Positions 39,840-48,867 of a stretch of DNA of 64,000 nucleotides are shown in pieces. The translations under genes and the position numbers were made by a program. The stretch covers positions 186,001 to 250,000 of the forward strand of contig NZ_GG700805.1 of the NCBI RefSeq assembly GCF_000160875.1, written 5' to 3'. The notes below the pieces were generated by a model. The model saw only the letters and a program-made list of their open reading frames with translations, was not told the origin of the DNA and ran no database searches. Within the stretch, counting starts at the first letter, position 1. Each line of letters starts with the position of its first letter. The DNA is from Lactobacillus iners DSM 13335. GTDB taxonomy: Bacteria > Bacillota > Bacilli > Lactobacillales > Lactobacillaceae.

Positions 39840-39908
39840 AAACCTATAGTCCAAAATTTACGGTTTTGGGTAGAAACTATCAACCTTATTATGACAATAT
39901 ATAAGTTT
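39840..39908 (-). promoter_or_regulatory. Purine (guanine-type) riboswitch aptamer
   Basis: Read on the minus strand: P1 AAACTT/AGGTTT, core GTTTCTACCC, P3 CCAAAA/TTTTGG with the CCGTAAA loop, and J3/1 GACTATAG. The specificity base corresponding to position 74 is C, the guanine/hypoxanthine class (adenine switches have U). Ligand binding should favour the terminator at 39774 and turn off xpt-pbuX. Confidence 0.93.
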
Positions 39909-40095
39909 ATTTTTTTGATTTCGATTTTAATTCTAGCAAAATAACAACGATAAAACAATAAAAATAAAAAACTTTAATAGGATACTCGAATGCATTATCA
40001 AAAAAATATCTAAAATATTCGTATTTTATATTTGACGAAAGCCAAAATTATTAGTAATCTTTAGAGGATAGGAAAGCTGAAAAAGGAGTAAAAAG

Positions 40096-41649
40096 GTGAC
40101 GAAAAAAATTTTGAGAGATTTTGATAAAATTATTGTGCTAGATTTTGGTAGCCAATATAATCAATTAATCACAAGACGACTACGTGATTTTGGTATTTAT
40201 TCTGAATTGTTATCACATGATCTTTCAGCAGAAAAGATTAAGGAAATTAATCCTAAGGGGATAATTTTTTCTGGTGGTCCTAATAGTGTTTATGATCAAG
40301 ATGCAATGAGAATAGATTCTGATATTTTTAAATTAGGAATTCCTGTATTAGGAATTTGTTATGGAATGCAGCTTATTTCGCATGTATTTGGTGGCAAAGT
40401 AGAGCGTGCTGAAAATTCTGAATATGGACGTGCAGATATTTCTGTTGCAGATGCCACTGAAGGCTTATTTGCGGGACTGCCTGTTAAACAAACCGTATGG
40501 ATGAGTCATGGTGATTTAGTTACTCAAGTACCAGCAGGTTTTACAACTATAGCTTCTAGTGTAAACTGTCCAATTGCTGCGATTGCCAATGCTGAAAAAA
40601 ATATTTATGGTATTCAATTCCATGCCGAAGTTCGTAACTCTGAATACGGTTTGGATATCTTGAAGAATTTTGCTTTTAATATTTGTCATGCTGAAGCTAA
40701 CTGGACAATGGACGATTTCATTGGTATGGAAATTGAAGATATTCGTCAAACTGTTGGCAACAAAAAAGTTATTTTAGGATTATCTGGTGGTGTAGACTCT
40801 AGTGTAACTGCAACCTTATTACATCGAGCAATCGGTGATCAATTAACTGCTATTTTTGTTGATCATGGTATGTTGAGAAAAAATGAAGCTGAGCAAGTAA
40901 TGGCAGCTTTAAATAAGGAATTGGGTATTAACATCATCAAAGTTGATGCTGCTGACAGATTTTTATCTAAATTAGCAGGTGTTACTGAACCTGAAAGAAA
41001 ACGGAAGATTATCGGCAAAGAATTTATTGAAGTATTCAATGAAGAAGCTCAAAAATTGAAGGATATTGATTTTCTTGCTCAGGGAACTTTATATACAGAT
41101 GTGATTGAAAGTGGTACTAATACTGCCAAAACTATCAAATCCCACCACAACGTAGGTGGTCTTCCTAAAGATATGCACTTTAGCTTGATTGAACCATTAC
41201 GCAAATTATTTAAAGATGAAGTACGTGTTTTAGGTGAAAAATTAGGTTTGCCACATGATTTAGTATGGCGTCAACCATTTCCGGGCCCAGGTCTAGGTAT
41301 TAGGGTAATTGGCGAAATTACAGCGGAAAAATTAGCCATAGTACGTGAAAGTGATGCAATTTTACGTGAAGAAATTAAGAATGCTGGCTTGCAAGAAGAT
41401 ATTTGGCAATACTTTACAGTTTTACCAGGTATTCGTTCAGTTGGTGTTATGGGTGATGGTCGTACATACGATTACACAATTGGTATTAGAGCAGTTACAT
41501 CAATAGACGGTATGACTGCTGATTTTGCTCATATTCCATGGGAAGTTTTGCAAAAAATTTCTACTAGAATTGTTAATGATGTCGATCATATTAACCGTGT
41601 AGTCTATGATATTACTTCTAAGCCACCTGCAACTATCGAATGGGAATAA
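40096..41649 (+). CDS. guaA: GMP synthase (glutamine-hydrolysing)
   Basis: 517 residues. N-terminal glutaminase domain with Cys 88 in GICYGMQL and the catalytic HAEV; ATP-pyrophosphatase domain with LSGGVDSS; C-terminal dimerisation domain ending [12 protein letters not shown] 40096 follows AAAAGGAG. The extreme 3' end is a well-known integration site for genomic islands, and here it starts a direct repeat (41642) and an accessory region. The gene itself is intact. Confidence 0.98.
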   Translation: MTKKILRDFDKIIVLDFGSQYNQLITRRLRDFGIYSELLSHDLSAEKIKEINPKGIIFSGGPNSVYDQDAMRIDSDIFKLGIPVLGICYGMQLISHVFGGKVERAENSEYGRADISVADATEGLFAGLPVKQTVWMSHGDLVTQVPAGFTTIASSVNCPIAAIANAEKNIYGIQFHAEVRNSEYGLDILKNFAFNICHAEANWTMDDFIGMEIEDIRQTVGNKKVILGLSGGVDSSVTATLLHRAIGDQLTAIFVDHGMLRKNEAEQVMAALNKELGINIIKVDAADRFLSKLAGVTEPERKRKIIGKEFIEVFNEEAQKLKDIDFLAQGTLYTDVIESGTNTAKTIKSHHNVGGLPKDMHFSLIEPLRKLFKDEVRVLGEKLGLPHDLVWRQPFPGPGLGIRVIGEITAEKLAIVRESDAILREEIKNAGLQEDIWQYFTVLPGIRSVGVMGDGRTYDYTIGIRAVTSIDGMTADFAHIPWEVLQKISTRIVNDVDHINRVVYDITSKPPATIEWE

Positions 41650-41802
41650 AAGGATAATGTTAGTTAGTATTGGAACACTGATATAACAGCATTTAGCAAG
41701 AATAAAAACTGCTTAAAAGGGTTTCTTTTGACATGAAAGTATGCCAAAAGTATGCCAGAATATAAACAGAACTCTTAGCTCTTTATGGCTAAGAGTTTTT
41801 TA
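41642..41802 (+). repeat. Direct repeat copy A at the guaA 3' end (att-like)
   Basis: Begins with GGGAATAAAA on the last codons of guaA and continues TTAGTTAG..TTGGAA, AGCATTTA, AAAAACT.CTTAAAA, TTGACAT..AA.TATGCCAAAA and a hairpin with T run. The same series of blocks recurs at 43269-43410. Copy A also carries a 19-nt stretch (41739-41757, GTATGCCAAAAGTATGCCA) found exactly at the end of the integrase gene (54847-54865). Interpreted as integrase attachment/arm-site sequence. Confidence 0.75.
41770..41802 (+). terminator. Terminator downstream of guaA
   Basis: AACTCTTAGC (41770-41779) pairs perfectly with GCTAAGAGTT (41788-41797), followed by six T. It lies just upstream of the HEPN gene start. 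Confidence 0.88.
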
Positions 41803-41821
41803 TTGGGAAAGAAGACTAATA

Positions 41822-43186
41822 ATGAATAAAGTAAAAAATCTTCCTAATTTAGCTAAAAAAATTAAACGTATCATTGGTAAAATGGTAAGAGAAAATAATA
41901 AATTACTAAAAAAGTCAATGTCAGAAGATTATGATATGAGAAAAGATCCCAACTTATATGCAGTAAAATTTGGTAATAGATTATTATTCATTACTAAAGG
42001 TGCACATGAAGATTTTGTTAATCTTTTGGAAAATGTTGAGATAGTATTCAATGCTGAAAATATAGAGTACGATATTGATCAAATATCTTCTAAGCTTGAG
42101 AAATTCGTTGATAACATTGTTTCTAATAATGAGCCTTATAATCTGGATATGATAAATAGTTTTATTGATAGTATTAAAAAACCCAATTATAAGATTTATT
42201 TCTTTAGATTATTTGATTTTGCATATAAAGGAAAAATTAGTCTTGGTCAAAACATTATAATTATTAGTGGTCAGGAACTGTTGAAAGAAATACCTGAAGC
42301 TGAAGATTTGAACCGTAAAGCGGAAGAAAATCCAAAATATGAAAAATTAATTCAGCCAGAAGATATTTTATTAGGAGTATCCGTAATAGATTCAGGGAAA
42401 AGCGATAAAAGCTATTATCGTGCTTTAGCTTCTGCTAATTATATAAATAATATTATTAATTTCCTAAATGGTTTTAATCATAAACCTAGCCGGGTATTAG
42501 AACTAAGTCAACATATTATTCAAGAAGACGGATTGTATCAATTTACTAATAAAAGTGGGCATTTTTCAACTAAACAAACGCCTGGAATTTTGGAAGACGG
42601 TTGGAGTACATCAACAGGCATAAATCCAGATAATAGAAAAAAAGCAAATATGAATTTTGATAAACGTTGGTTGCCAATAATTTCCTTAATTGTTGAAGAC
42701 TCAAATAAATTAACACCATTGCAAAAACAATGTGCAAGAGCCATTGATTGGATTGGTGATGGGATAGTTAACTCTAATCAAACTAAACAATTTTTGCAAA
42801 TTATGATCTCGCTTGAAACAATAGTTGAACAAGATCCGGATAAATTAAAAGATAAATTAGAGAAGGATAAGCTTTGGAAAGAGGGATTATCCGTTTCAAT
42901 TGAAGATCAATTAGTATCAATAATTAATTTAACTTGTTATCAGGGAGTTAAACCGCAGCAACTTAAGAAAAGCGATGCAGCCATTAAAAGAGCGTATGGA
43001 TTAAGATCGAGAATTACGCATGATGGGGAGAAATTTCCGCAGGTTGATGCGACTGAAATGCTTAATACGTGGTATGGTTTAATATATACAATTATTACTG
43101 ATGTTATGTTTACTAGTCGTTGGAATAATGTTTATGATTTGTGGAAAGCTGCAAATTTAAATATAAAAAACAATAAGAAGAATTAA
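41822..43186 (+). CDS. HEPN-domain protein, probable abortive-infection effector
   Basis: 454 residues from ATG 41822 (GGGAAAGAAG upstream). No signal peptide or membrane segment. The C-terminal quarter is helical and contains R395-S-R-I-T-H400, the R-x4-H ribonuclease motif of HEPN domains, in YGLRSRITHDGE. The N-terminal two thirds match nothing I can name. Such large N-terminal/HEPN proteins occur among anti-phage RNases (ApeA-like). The gene is alone between two att-like repeats and its own terminator, so it looks like a separately acquired module. Function inferred. Confidence 0.6.
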   Translation: MNKVKNLPNLAKKIKRIIGKMVRENNKLLKKSMSEDYDMRKDPNLYAVKFGNRLLFITKGAHEDFVNLLENVEIVFNAENIEYDIDQISSKLEKFVDNIVSNNEPYNLDMINSFIDSIKKPNYKIYFFRLFDFAYKGKISLGQNIIIISGQELLKEIPEAEDLNRKAEENPKYEKLIQPEDILLGVSVIDSGKSDKSYYRALASANYINNIINFLNGFNHKPSRVLELSQHIIQEDGLYQFTNKSGHFSTKQTPGILEDGWSTSTGINPDNRKKANMNFDKRWLPIISLIVEDSNKLTPLQKQCARAIDWIGDGIVNSNQTKQFLQIMISLETIVEQDPDKLKDKLEKDKLWKEGLSVSIEDQLVSIINLTCYQGVKPQQLKKSDAAIKRAYGLRSRITHDGEKFPQVDATEMLNTWYGLIYTIITDVMFTSRWNNVYDLWKAANLNIKNNKKN

Positions 43187-43191
43187 AGTAG

Positions 43192-43223
43192 AAACTGCTA
43201 ATTATCTAGATTAGCAGTTTTTG
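43192..43223 (+). terminator. Terminator of the HEPN gene
   Basis: AAACTGCTAAT (43192-43202) pairs with ATTAGCAGTTT (43210-43220) and T follows. Confidence 0.88.
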
Positions 43224-43268
43224 TATGATCAATTAGATATAATATATTTATCAAGTATTGAAGGGACA

Positions 43269-43410
43269 GGGAATAAAACCATTATATTAGTTAGAGTTGG
43301 AATGCCGATATATCAGCATTTAACAGGAACAAAAACTACTTAAAAAGGTATTAATTGACATAGAAATATGCCAAAAAGAAGGAGCTCTTAGTGTGATAAC
43401 TAAGGGCTTT
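43269..43410 (+). repeat. Direct repeat copy B (att-like)
   Basis: Starts GGGAATAAAA (43269-43278) like the guaA end, then follows the same block order as copy A at roughly 75-80 percent identity by eye, including TTGACATAGAAATATGCCAAAA. It ends with a hairpin AGCTCTTAG (43383-43391) / CTAAGGGCT (43400-43408) plus T run. The surrounding 43187-43491 spacer holds nothing else apart from the upstream region of the methyltransferase gene. Confidence 0.72.
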
Positions 43411-43491
43411 TGTCATGTTTGAAGTATTGAGTTAGATGTTAGATTCAACGATAATAGTATTAATGAATATTATTTATGTGAGGAAAGTAAT

Positions 43492-46212
43492 ATGGCTATA
43501 ACTGAAATAGAAGATGAGATATCAAATATTATTGAAAAAAATGATAAAGATAGTTTCATTTATGACTTCTTAGGAGTGTACGACATCCCTAAAGCAACAA
43601 TTACTAAATTGAAGAAAGGCATCAATAACTTAGCTGATGTTGCTGGTGAAGTTTACTTGAAGAATAAACTTTATTATAAGCAGACGGATAAGAATTTAAT
43701 GCAGTCTTTTACTGATGTTAAGGCTAAAGTAGATGAGTTAGGTACCAAGCCACGTTATATTTTTGTAACTAATTTTAAAGAAGTCTTAGCATATGATACT
43801 AAAACAGATAATACATTGAGCATTCCTTTTGAAAGATTGCCACAGAAGTTTGAATTCTTCTTAGCATGGAATGGAATTGAAAAGGCGGACTTTGATAAAG
43901 AGAATCCAGCTGATATTAGAGCGGCTGAAAGATTTGCTAAATTATACGACGTTATCGTTAAAGATAACCCAAATGCTACGAGAAAAGGTTTGAATCTTTT
44001 CTTAATTAGAGTACTATTTTGTCTTTTTGCAGAAGATACAGATATTTTTGAAAAGAATCTTTTTACTAATAGATTAAAGGAATTAACTCGACTTGATGGC
44101 AGTGATTTAGATAATTTTATTGGTCAGTTATTCAGTGTTTTAGATGTTAGAAAAGAAGATCGTCCAGTTGATACACCAAGTTGGTTAGCAGATTTTCCAT
44201 ACGTTGACGGTGATTTGTTTAAGGATCCGCATGAATCATTGAAGTTTACAGTTAAGTCTAGAAAGCTAATTATTGATGCTGGTGAGAAACTAGAATGGGA
44301 TCAGATTAATCCTGATATTCTGGGATCTATGCTTCAAGCTGTTGCAAGTGAAGACAGTCGTAGTCATTTGGGGATGCACTATACTTCAGTACCAAATATT
44401 ATGAAGGTTATTAAGCCTTTGTTCCTTGATGAGTTAATAAATGAATTTGATAAGAGGAAAGGAAGTTACAAGAAACTTCAACATCTTTATGAGCGTATTG
44501 GCAAAATTAAGTTTATGGATCCTGCTTGTGGTTCAGGTAATTTCTTGATTGTTACTTACAAGCAATTAAGACAATTAGAAATTGATATTTTGAAAGAGCA
44601 AAATAAAATTCTTGCTGAAGAAGGTAGCGGTAAAGCTATGATGTATTTACCTTCTGTAACGCTTGACCAGTTCTACGGAATTGAAATTGATGACTTTGCT
44701 TGTGATACTACACGTCTTTCATTATGGATTGCGGAACACCAGATGAATATTAAGCTTAGGGATGAAATTAATAATGCTGTGCGCCCTACTTTACCTTTGC
44801 AACATGCAGGAGCTATTGTCTGTGGGAATGCATTGAGACTAGATTGGGAGAAGATTTTACCTCATAAGAAAGATGATGAGGTTTATTTGTTTGGTAATCC
44901 ACCTTATTTGGGTTCACATGGAGCAAAGCAGAAAAAGACACATAAAGAAGATATTAAAGTGGTATTTGCTAACTTAAATGGAAATTATAAGGGGCTAGAT
45001 TATATTTCAGGATGGTTCATGTTAGGGGCGGAATACATTAATAATACTAATGCGACCTTGGCTTTTGTTGCCACGAGTTCTATCACACAAGGACAACAAG
45101 TTTTTGATTTATGGAATAAAATTTTAAATCTGAATATTGAAATATCATTTTGTTGGGAACCATTTACTTGGAATAATAATGCAAAAAACAATGCTAAAGT
45201 AACAGTTAACATTATAGGATTAACGAGTTTAAAAAAAGCAAACAATAAGAGAATATATACAGATAATTCGTTTAATAATACTTTTGAAAAAGTTGACAAC
45301 ATTTCACCATATTTAACCAATCATTCTACAATTTTTATTAAAAGTATTGGATCATCAATTAGCAATCTACCAGAAATGGATATGGGTGATATGGCTAATG
45401 ATGGAGGCAATAAAGCACCAGGTTTATTATTTACAATAGATGAGTATAAAAAGATTATTGAGCAGCATCCAGAAACAAAACAATATTTTAAAAGACATGT
45501 AGGAACTAAAGAATATATGTCTAGTACATGTCGTTACTGCCTTTGGATTGAAAAAAAAGAATATAATCTTTTAAATAAAATACCAGTATTTAGAAATCGT
45601 TTTATAAATGTATATAATCATCGACAATCAAGCTCAGATAAGGGTACTAATAATTTAGCCATAACTCCGTTTAAATTTAGAGATACTAAGATTGCGAAAG
45701 AATATACTATTGTAGTACCTAAAGTAAATACTGTTGGGAGATTATATATTCCAGCAGGTTTATTGACTAAAGATTACATTATTTCTGATTTGATGTTTGG
45801 CATTTATGATGGCCCAATTTGGGTATTAGGGTTGATTCTATCAAGATTACATTATGTTTGGATCAAGGCTTCATGCGGAAAGGAAGGAAAGAGCTATAGA
45901 TATTCTAAGAATTTAGGCTATAATACCTTCCCTGTTCCTCGCTTGTCTAGTCGTAGAAAAAAAGAAATTGAGGGGCTGGTTTTAAAAATATTGGATATAA
46001 GAGACGAAGAAGAAGGCACATTGAATGATTTATATGGTTCACCACTTGCTGAAAAAAATCCTAAGCCAATGAATCCTAGATTATTAAAAGCTCATCAAGA
46101 ACTTGATGAAGTGGTGGATCGAGCATATAAGTCGAATGGCTTTAAAGGTGATAATGATAGATTAGCTTTATTATTAGATATGTATAGTAGGAAAATAAAA
46201 AATGAAGAATAG
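43492..46212 (+). CDS. MmeI-like class I DNA adenine methyltransferase (type IIG/ISP-like)
   Basis: 906 residues. SAM motif I FMDPACGSGNF lies near residues 340-350 and the catalytic motif IV GNPPYLG near 468-474, the order of amino-methyltransferases. An N-terminal domain of about 320 residues (with YIFVTNFKEVLAYDT) and a C-terminal target-recognition-like region with YRYSKNLGYNTFPVPRLS are as in MmeI/type IIG enzymes. A clear PD-(D/E)xK nuclease motif is not obvious to me in the N-terminus. First gene of a four-gene operon; overlaps the next by 11 nt. Probably the modification and specificity component. Confidence 0.85.
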   Translation: MAITEIEDEISNIIEKNDKDSFIYDFLGVYDIPKATITKLKKGINNLADVAGEVYLKNKLYYKQTDKNLMQSFTDVKAKVDELGTKPRYIFVTNFKEVLAYDTKTDNTLSIPFERLPQKFEFFLAWNGIEKADFDKENPADIRAAERFAKLYDVIVKDNPNATRKGLNLFLIRVLFCLFAEDTDIFEKNLFTNRLKELTRLDGSDLDNFIGQLFSVLDVRKEDRPVDTPSWLADFPYVDGDLFKDPHESLKFTVKSRKLIIDAGEKLEWDQINPDILGSMLQAVASEDSRSHLGMHYTSVPNIMKVIKPLFLDELINEFDKRKGSYKKLQHLYERIGKIKFMDPACGSGNFLIVTYKQLRQLEIDILKEQNKILAEEGSGKAMMYLPSVTLDQFYGIEIDDFACDTTRLSLWIAEHQMNIKLRDEINNAVRPTLPLQHAGAIVCGNALRLDWEKILPHKKDDEVYLFGNPPYLGSHGAKQKKTHKEDIKVVFANLNGNYKGLDYISGWFMLGAEYINNTNATLAFVATSSITQGQQVFDLWNKILNLNIEISFCWEPFTWNNNAKNNAKVTVNIIGLTSLKKANNKRIYTDNSFNNTFEKVDNISPYLTNHSTIFIKSIGSSISNLPEMDMGDMANDGGNKAPGLLFTIDEYKKIIEQHPETKQYFKRHVGTKEYMSSTCRYCLWIEKKEYNLLNKIPVFRNRFINVYNHRQSSSDKGTNNLAITPFKFRDTKIAKEYTIVVPKVNTVGRLYIPAGLLTKDYIISDLMFGIYDGPIWVLGLILSRLHYVWIKASCGKEGKSYRYSKNLGYNTFPVPRLSSRRKKEIEGLVLKILDIRDEEEGTLNDLYGSPLAEKNPKPMNPRLLKAHQELDEVVDRAYKSNGFKGDNDRLALLLDMYSRKIKNEE

Positions 46213-46915
46213 AATACCGCTTGTTTTATTAAATGATGTTGAAGATCAAATATCACAACATTTTTCTGCAAATGAACTTATTGATTTAACTTATCAGTTT
46301 GCTCAAAGTTTTAATAAGCATATTCCTATTGAAGTACCAGATTATGCTTTATTTAATAATAAAAAAGAACTTTTATCAAAAAACTTAGATGCACTGTCTG
46401 ATGAACAAAAGGTAGATTTTCTTTCACAAATAAAATATCATAGTCGACTTTCTGAAGATGATTTTCTTCGCGATGAAATTGATTTACTTGTAAAAGATGC
46501 GAGCGATGGGGTAATAAAAGCCCGAAATTCGGTTTCAACATTATTGGAGACTTATTCAATTGATTTAAAAAATCAATGGCAGAGAACCTATAGATTTTAT
46601 GATCATTTAGATTATCGGAATGCTTTAGATAATATGCGTCTAACCATTGAATTATTAATAAAACGAATTACTGGTTCAGAAGCTTCACTTGAAAATCAGA
46701 AAAGTGCATTAGGTAAGTTCTTTGAAGATAAAGATATAAGTAAAGAAGTTAGAAATTTGTTTTTTAAAATGTTAGACATGTATGAAAAAATTCAAAATCA
46801 TGAAGCTAAGCATAATCTACCTCAAAATTTGAATTCTAAAGAAATAAAGTTTTTAATGAATCAATCAACAGTAATAATAAAGTTTTTAATAGATTGTGAT
46901 AAAGGAATCTCTTAA
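46202..46915 (+). CDS. Unknown helical protein, Abi/HEPN-like C-terminus
   Basis: 237 residues, all-helical, starting inside the methyltransferase 3' end. The C-terminal part (IELLIKRITGSEASLENQKSAL... then KIQNHEAKHNLP... and a final hydrophobic helix) resembles the C-terminal domain of abortive-infection proteins, which often read xxGKHG before a last helix. No enzymatic motif is certain. Lying between methyltransferase and helicase with only 2 nt to the latter, it is presumably a system-specific subunit. Confidence 0.55.
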   Translation: MKNRIPLVLLNDVEDQISQHFSANELIDLTYQFAQSFNKHIPIEVPDYALFNNKKELLSKNLDALSDEQKVDFLSQIKYHSRLSEDDFLRDEIDLLVKDASDGVIKARNSVSTLLETYSIDLKNQWQRTYRFYDHLDYRNALDNMRLTIELLIKRITGSEASLENQKSALGKFFEDKDISKEVRNLFFKMLDMYEKIQNHEAKHNLPQNLNSKEIKFLMNQSTVIIKFLIDCDKGIS

Positions 46916-46917
46916 CC

Positions 46918-48867
46918 ATGCAAGATAAAAATGTAGTTGAAGTAAATTACCATCAAACTGGTAAAAGCACAAATACCGATGAATTAGGAATGCGTGAAAT
47001 GCAGGCACGTGTTTATCAACACCGCAATTCGCAATATCTTTTAGTAAAAGCTCCACCGGCTTCAGGTAAATCTAGAGCTTTAATGTTTGTTGCACTTGAT
47101 AAATTAGCTAATCAAGGTGTTAAAAAGATTATTGTAGCAGTTCCAGAAAGATCGATTGGTAGATCATTTAAGAATACCGAATTGGTCAAATATGGCTTTT
47201 ATGAAGATTGGAAGGTTGACCCACAATATGATTTAACCCTTCCAGGTGGGGATGAAAGTAAAGTACAAAAGCTAGTGGACTTTCTTAATTCTTTAGAAAG
47301 TAGAATTTTAATTTGTACGCATGCTACCTTAAGATTTGCCTATGAAAAAGTAGCTGATGATCGTGCTTTTGACAATGTAATGGTTGCTATTGATGAATTT
47401 CACCATGTTTCATCTAATGATAGTTCTGTTCTAGGCACTGCTTTGAAGAATATCATGCATAATTCTTCTGCTCATATTATGGCTATGACGGGTTCTTACT
47501 TTAGAGGAGATTCAGAGCCGATTCTTTCTCCAGAAGATGAACAACTATTTGATAAGGTAACTTATACCTATTATGAACAACTTGATGGTTATCAGTATTT
47601 GAAGTCTTTCGGCATTGACTATAAGTTTTATCAAGGTTCGTATTTGGACGCTTTACCAGATGCGATTGATACAACTAAGAAGACAATTATTCATATTCCA
47701 AGTATTAATTCTAGTGCATCAACTAAGGATAAATACAATGAGGTTGATGCTATCTTTGATGCAATTGGTACTCTCGTTGATAGAGATGATAAAACTGGTA
47801 TTTATACAATTAAAAGTAAGCAGACTGGTAAATTATTGAAGGTTGCTGATCTTGTTAATGAGGATGGACGAGAAAAGGTTCAAGAATACTTAAGAAATAT
47901 CAGTAGTGCTGATGACTTGGATATTATTGTAGCTCTTAATATGGCTAAAGAAGGTTTTGATTGGCCATGGGCTGAACAAGCTTTGACTATTGGGTATCGT
48001 CATTCGTTAACAGAAATTGTTCAAATTATTGGTCGGGTTACTCGTGATAGTTCTAATAAAACACATGCACAGTTTACCAATATGATTGAACAACCTGATG
48101 CTAAAGATGATGCAGTACAGTACGCAGTTAACCAGATATTGAAGGCTATTACTGCATCCCTTTTGATGGAACAAGTCCTTGCACCTGAAATTCATTTGAA
48201 GAGAAGAAATCACAAGTCTGATACTCCTTCTGGGGATGCAGATATTTTAATAAAAGGCTTAAAAGAGCCAACTACTAAGAGAGCTCAAAGTATTATTGAA
48301 AATGATTTACCTGATCTTAAAGCAGCTATTTTGCAAGATAATGATGTGAAAAACGGTATTGCTGCTAATGTAGATGCAGAGGTAATGAATAAAGAACTAA
48401 TTCCCAAAGTTATTATGACTCGTTACCCAGATTTGAACAATGATGAAGTAGAACAAGTTAGTCAATATGTTGTGGCCGATACTGTTTTGCGTCATGCTAA
48501 GGTTGATTCTTCAGTTGATCAGGAAGGCAATACAAACGAATTTCTTAAAATGGCGGATAAGTTTATTAATGTTCATGATCTAGATATTAACTTGATTGAG
48601 TCAATCAATCCATTCCAAAGAGCATATGACGTAATGTCGCAAAATATTGATAGCAACACTCTTAGAATTATTGAACGTTCCATCGATGCGAAGAAATATG
48701 ACTTCTCTAATGAAGAATTGATGCAATTATTTATGAATGCCAAAGCCTTTGTAGAAAAGACAGGACGTCGACCAGACAAAAACTCTAACAATGAAGAAGA
48801 AGTTAGAATGGCTTATGCATTGGCTACGTTAAGTGATATGAGGGCTAGACGAAATGAAAATAGATAA
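46918..48867 (+). CDS. DExH-box superfamily 2 helicase of a defence operon
   Basis: 649 residues. Walker A PPASGKS near residue 47, DEFHH (motif II) near 159, MTGSYFRGDS as motif III, and the arginine-finger motif VI QIIGRVTRDS near 367. A C-terminal extension ends in FVEKTGRRPDKNSNNEEEVRMA, a helicase-associated-like motif also seen at the N-terminus of the next protein. Likely an ATP-driven translocase for restriction. Overlaps the nuclease gene by 14 nt. Confidence 0.85.
   Translation: MQDKNVVEVNYHQTGKSTNTDELGMREMQARVYQHRNSQYLLVKAPPASGKSRALMFVALDKLANQGVKKIIVAVPERSIGRSFKNTELVKYGFYEDWKVDPQYDLTLPGGDESKVQKLVDFLNSLESRILICTHATLRFAYEKVADDRAFDNVMVAIDEFHHVSSNDSSVLGTALKNIMHNSSAHIMAMTGSYFRGDSEPILSPEDEQLFDKVTYTYYEQLDGYQYLKSFGIDYKFYQGSYLDALPDAIDTTKKTIIHIPSINSSASTKDKYNEVDAIFDAIGTLVDRDDKTGIYTIKSKQTGKLLKVADLVNEDGREKVQEYLRNISSADDLDIIVALNMAKEGFDWPWAEQALTIGYRHSLTEIVQIIGRVTRDSSNKTHAQFTNMIEQPDAKDDAVQYAVNQILKAITASLLMEQVLAPEIHLKRRNHKSDTPSGDADILIKGLKEPTTKRAQSIIENDLPDLKAAILQDNDVKNGIAANVDAEVMNKELIPKVIMTRYPDLNNDEVEQVSQYVVADTVLRHAKVDSSVDQEGNTNEFLKMADKFINVHDLDINLIESINPFQRAYDVMSQNIDSNTLRIIERSIDAKKYDFSNEELMQLFMNAKAFVEKTGRRPDKNSNNEEEVRMAYALATLSDMRARRNENR

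Noticed and set aside
45000-45320. 106-codon minus-strand open frame inside the methyltransferase gene
   Set aside because: It lies fully within a well-supported gene in antisense and resembles no family.
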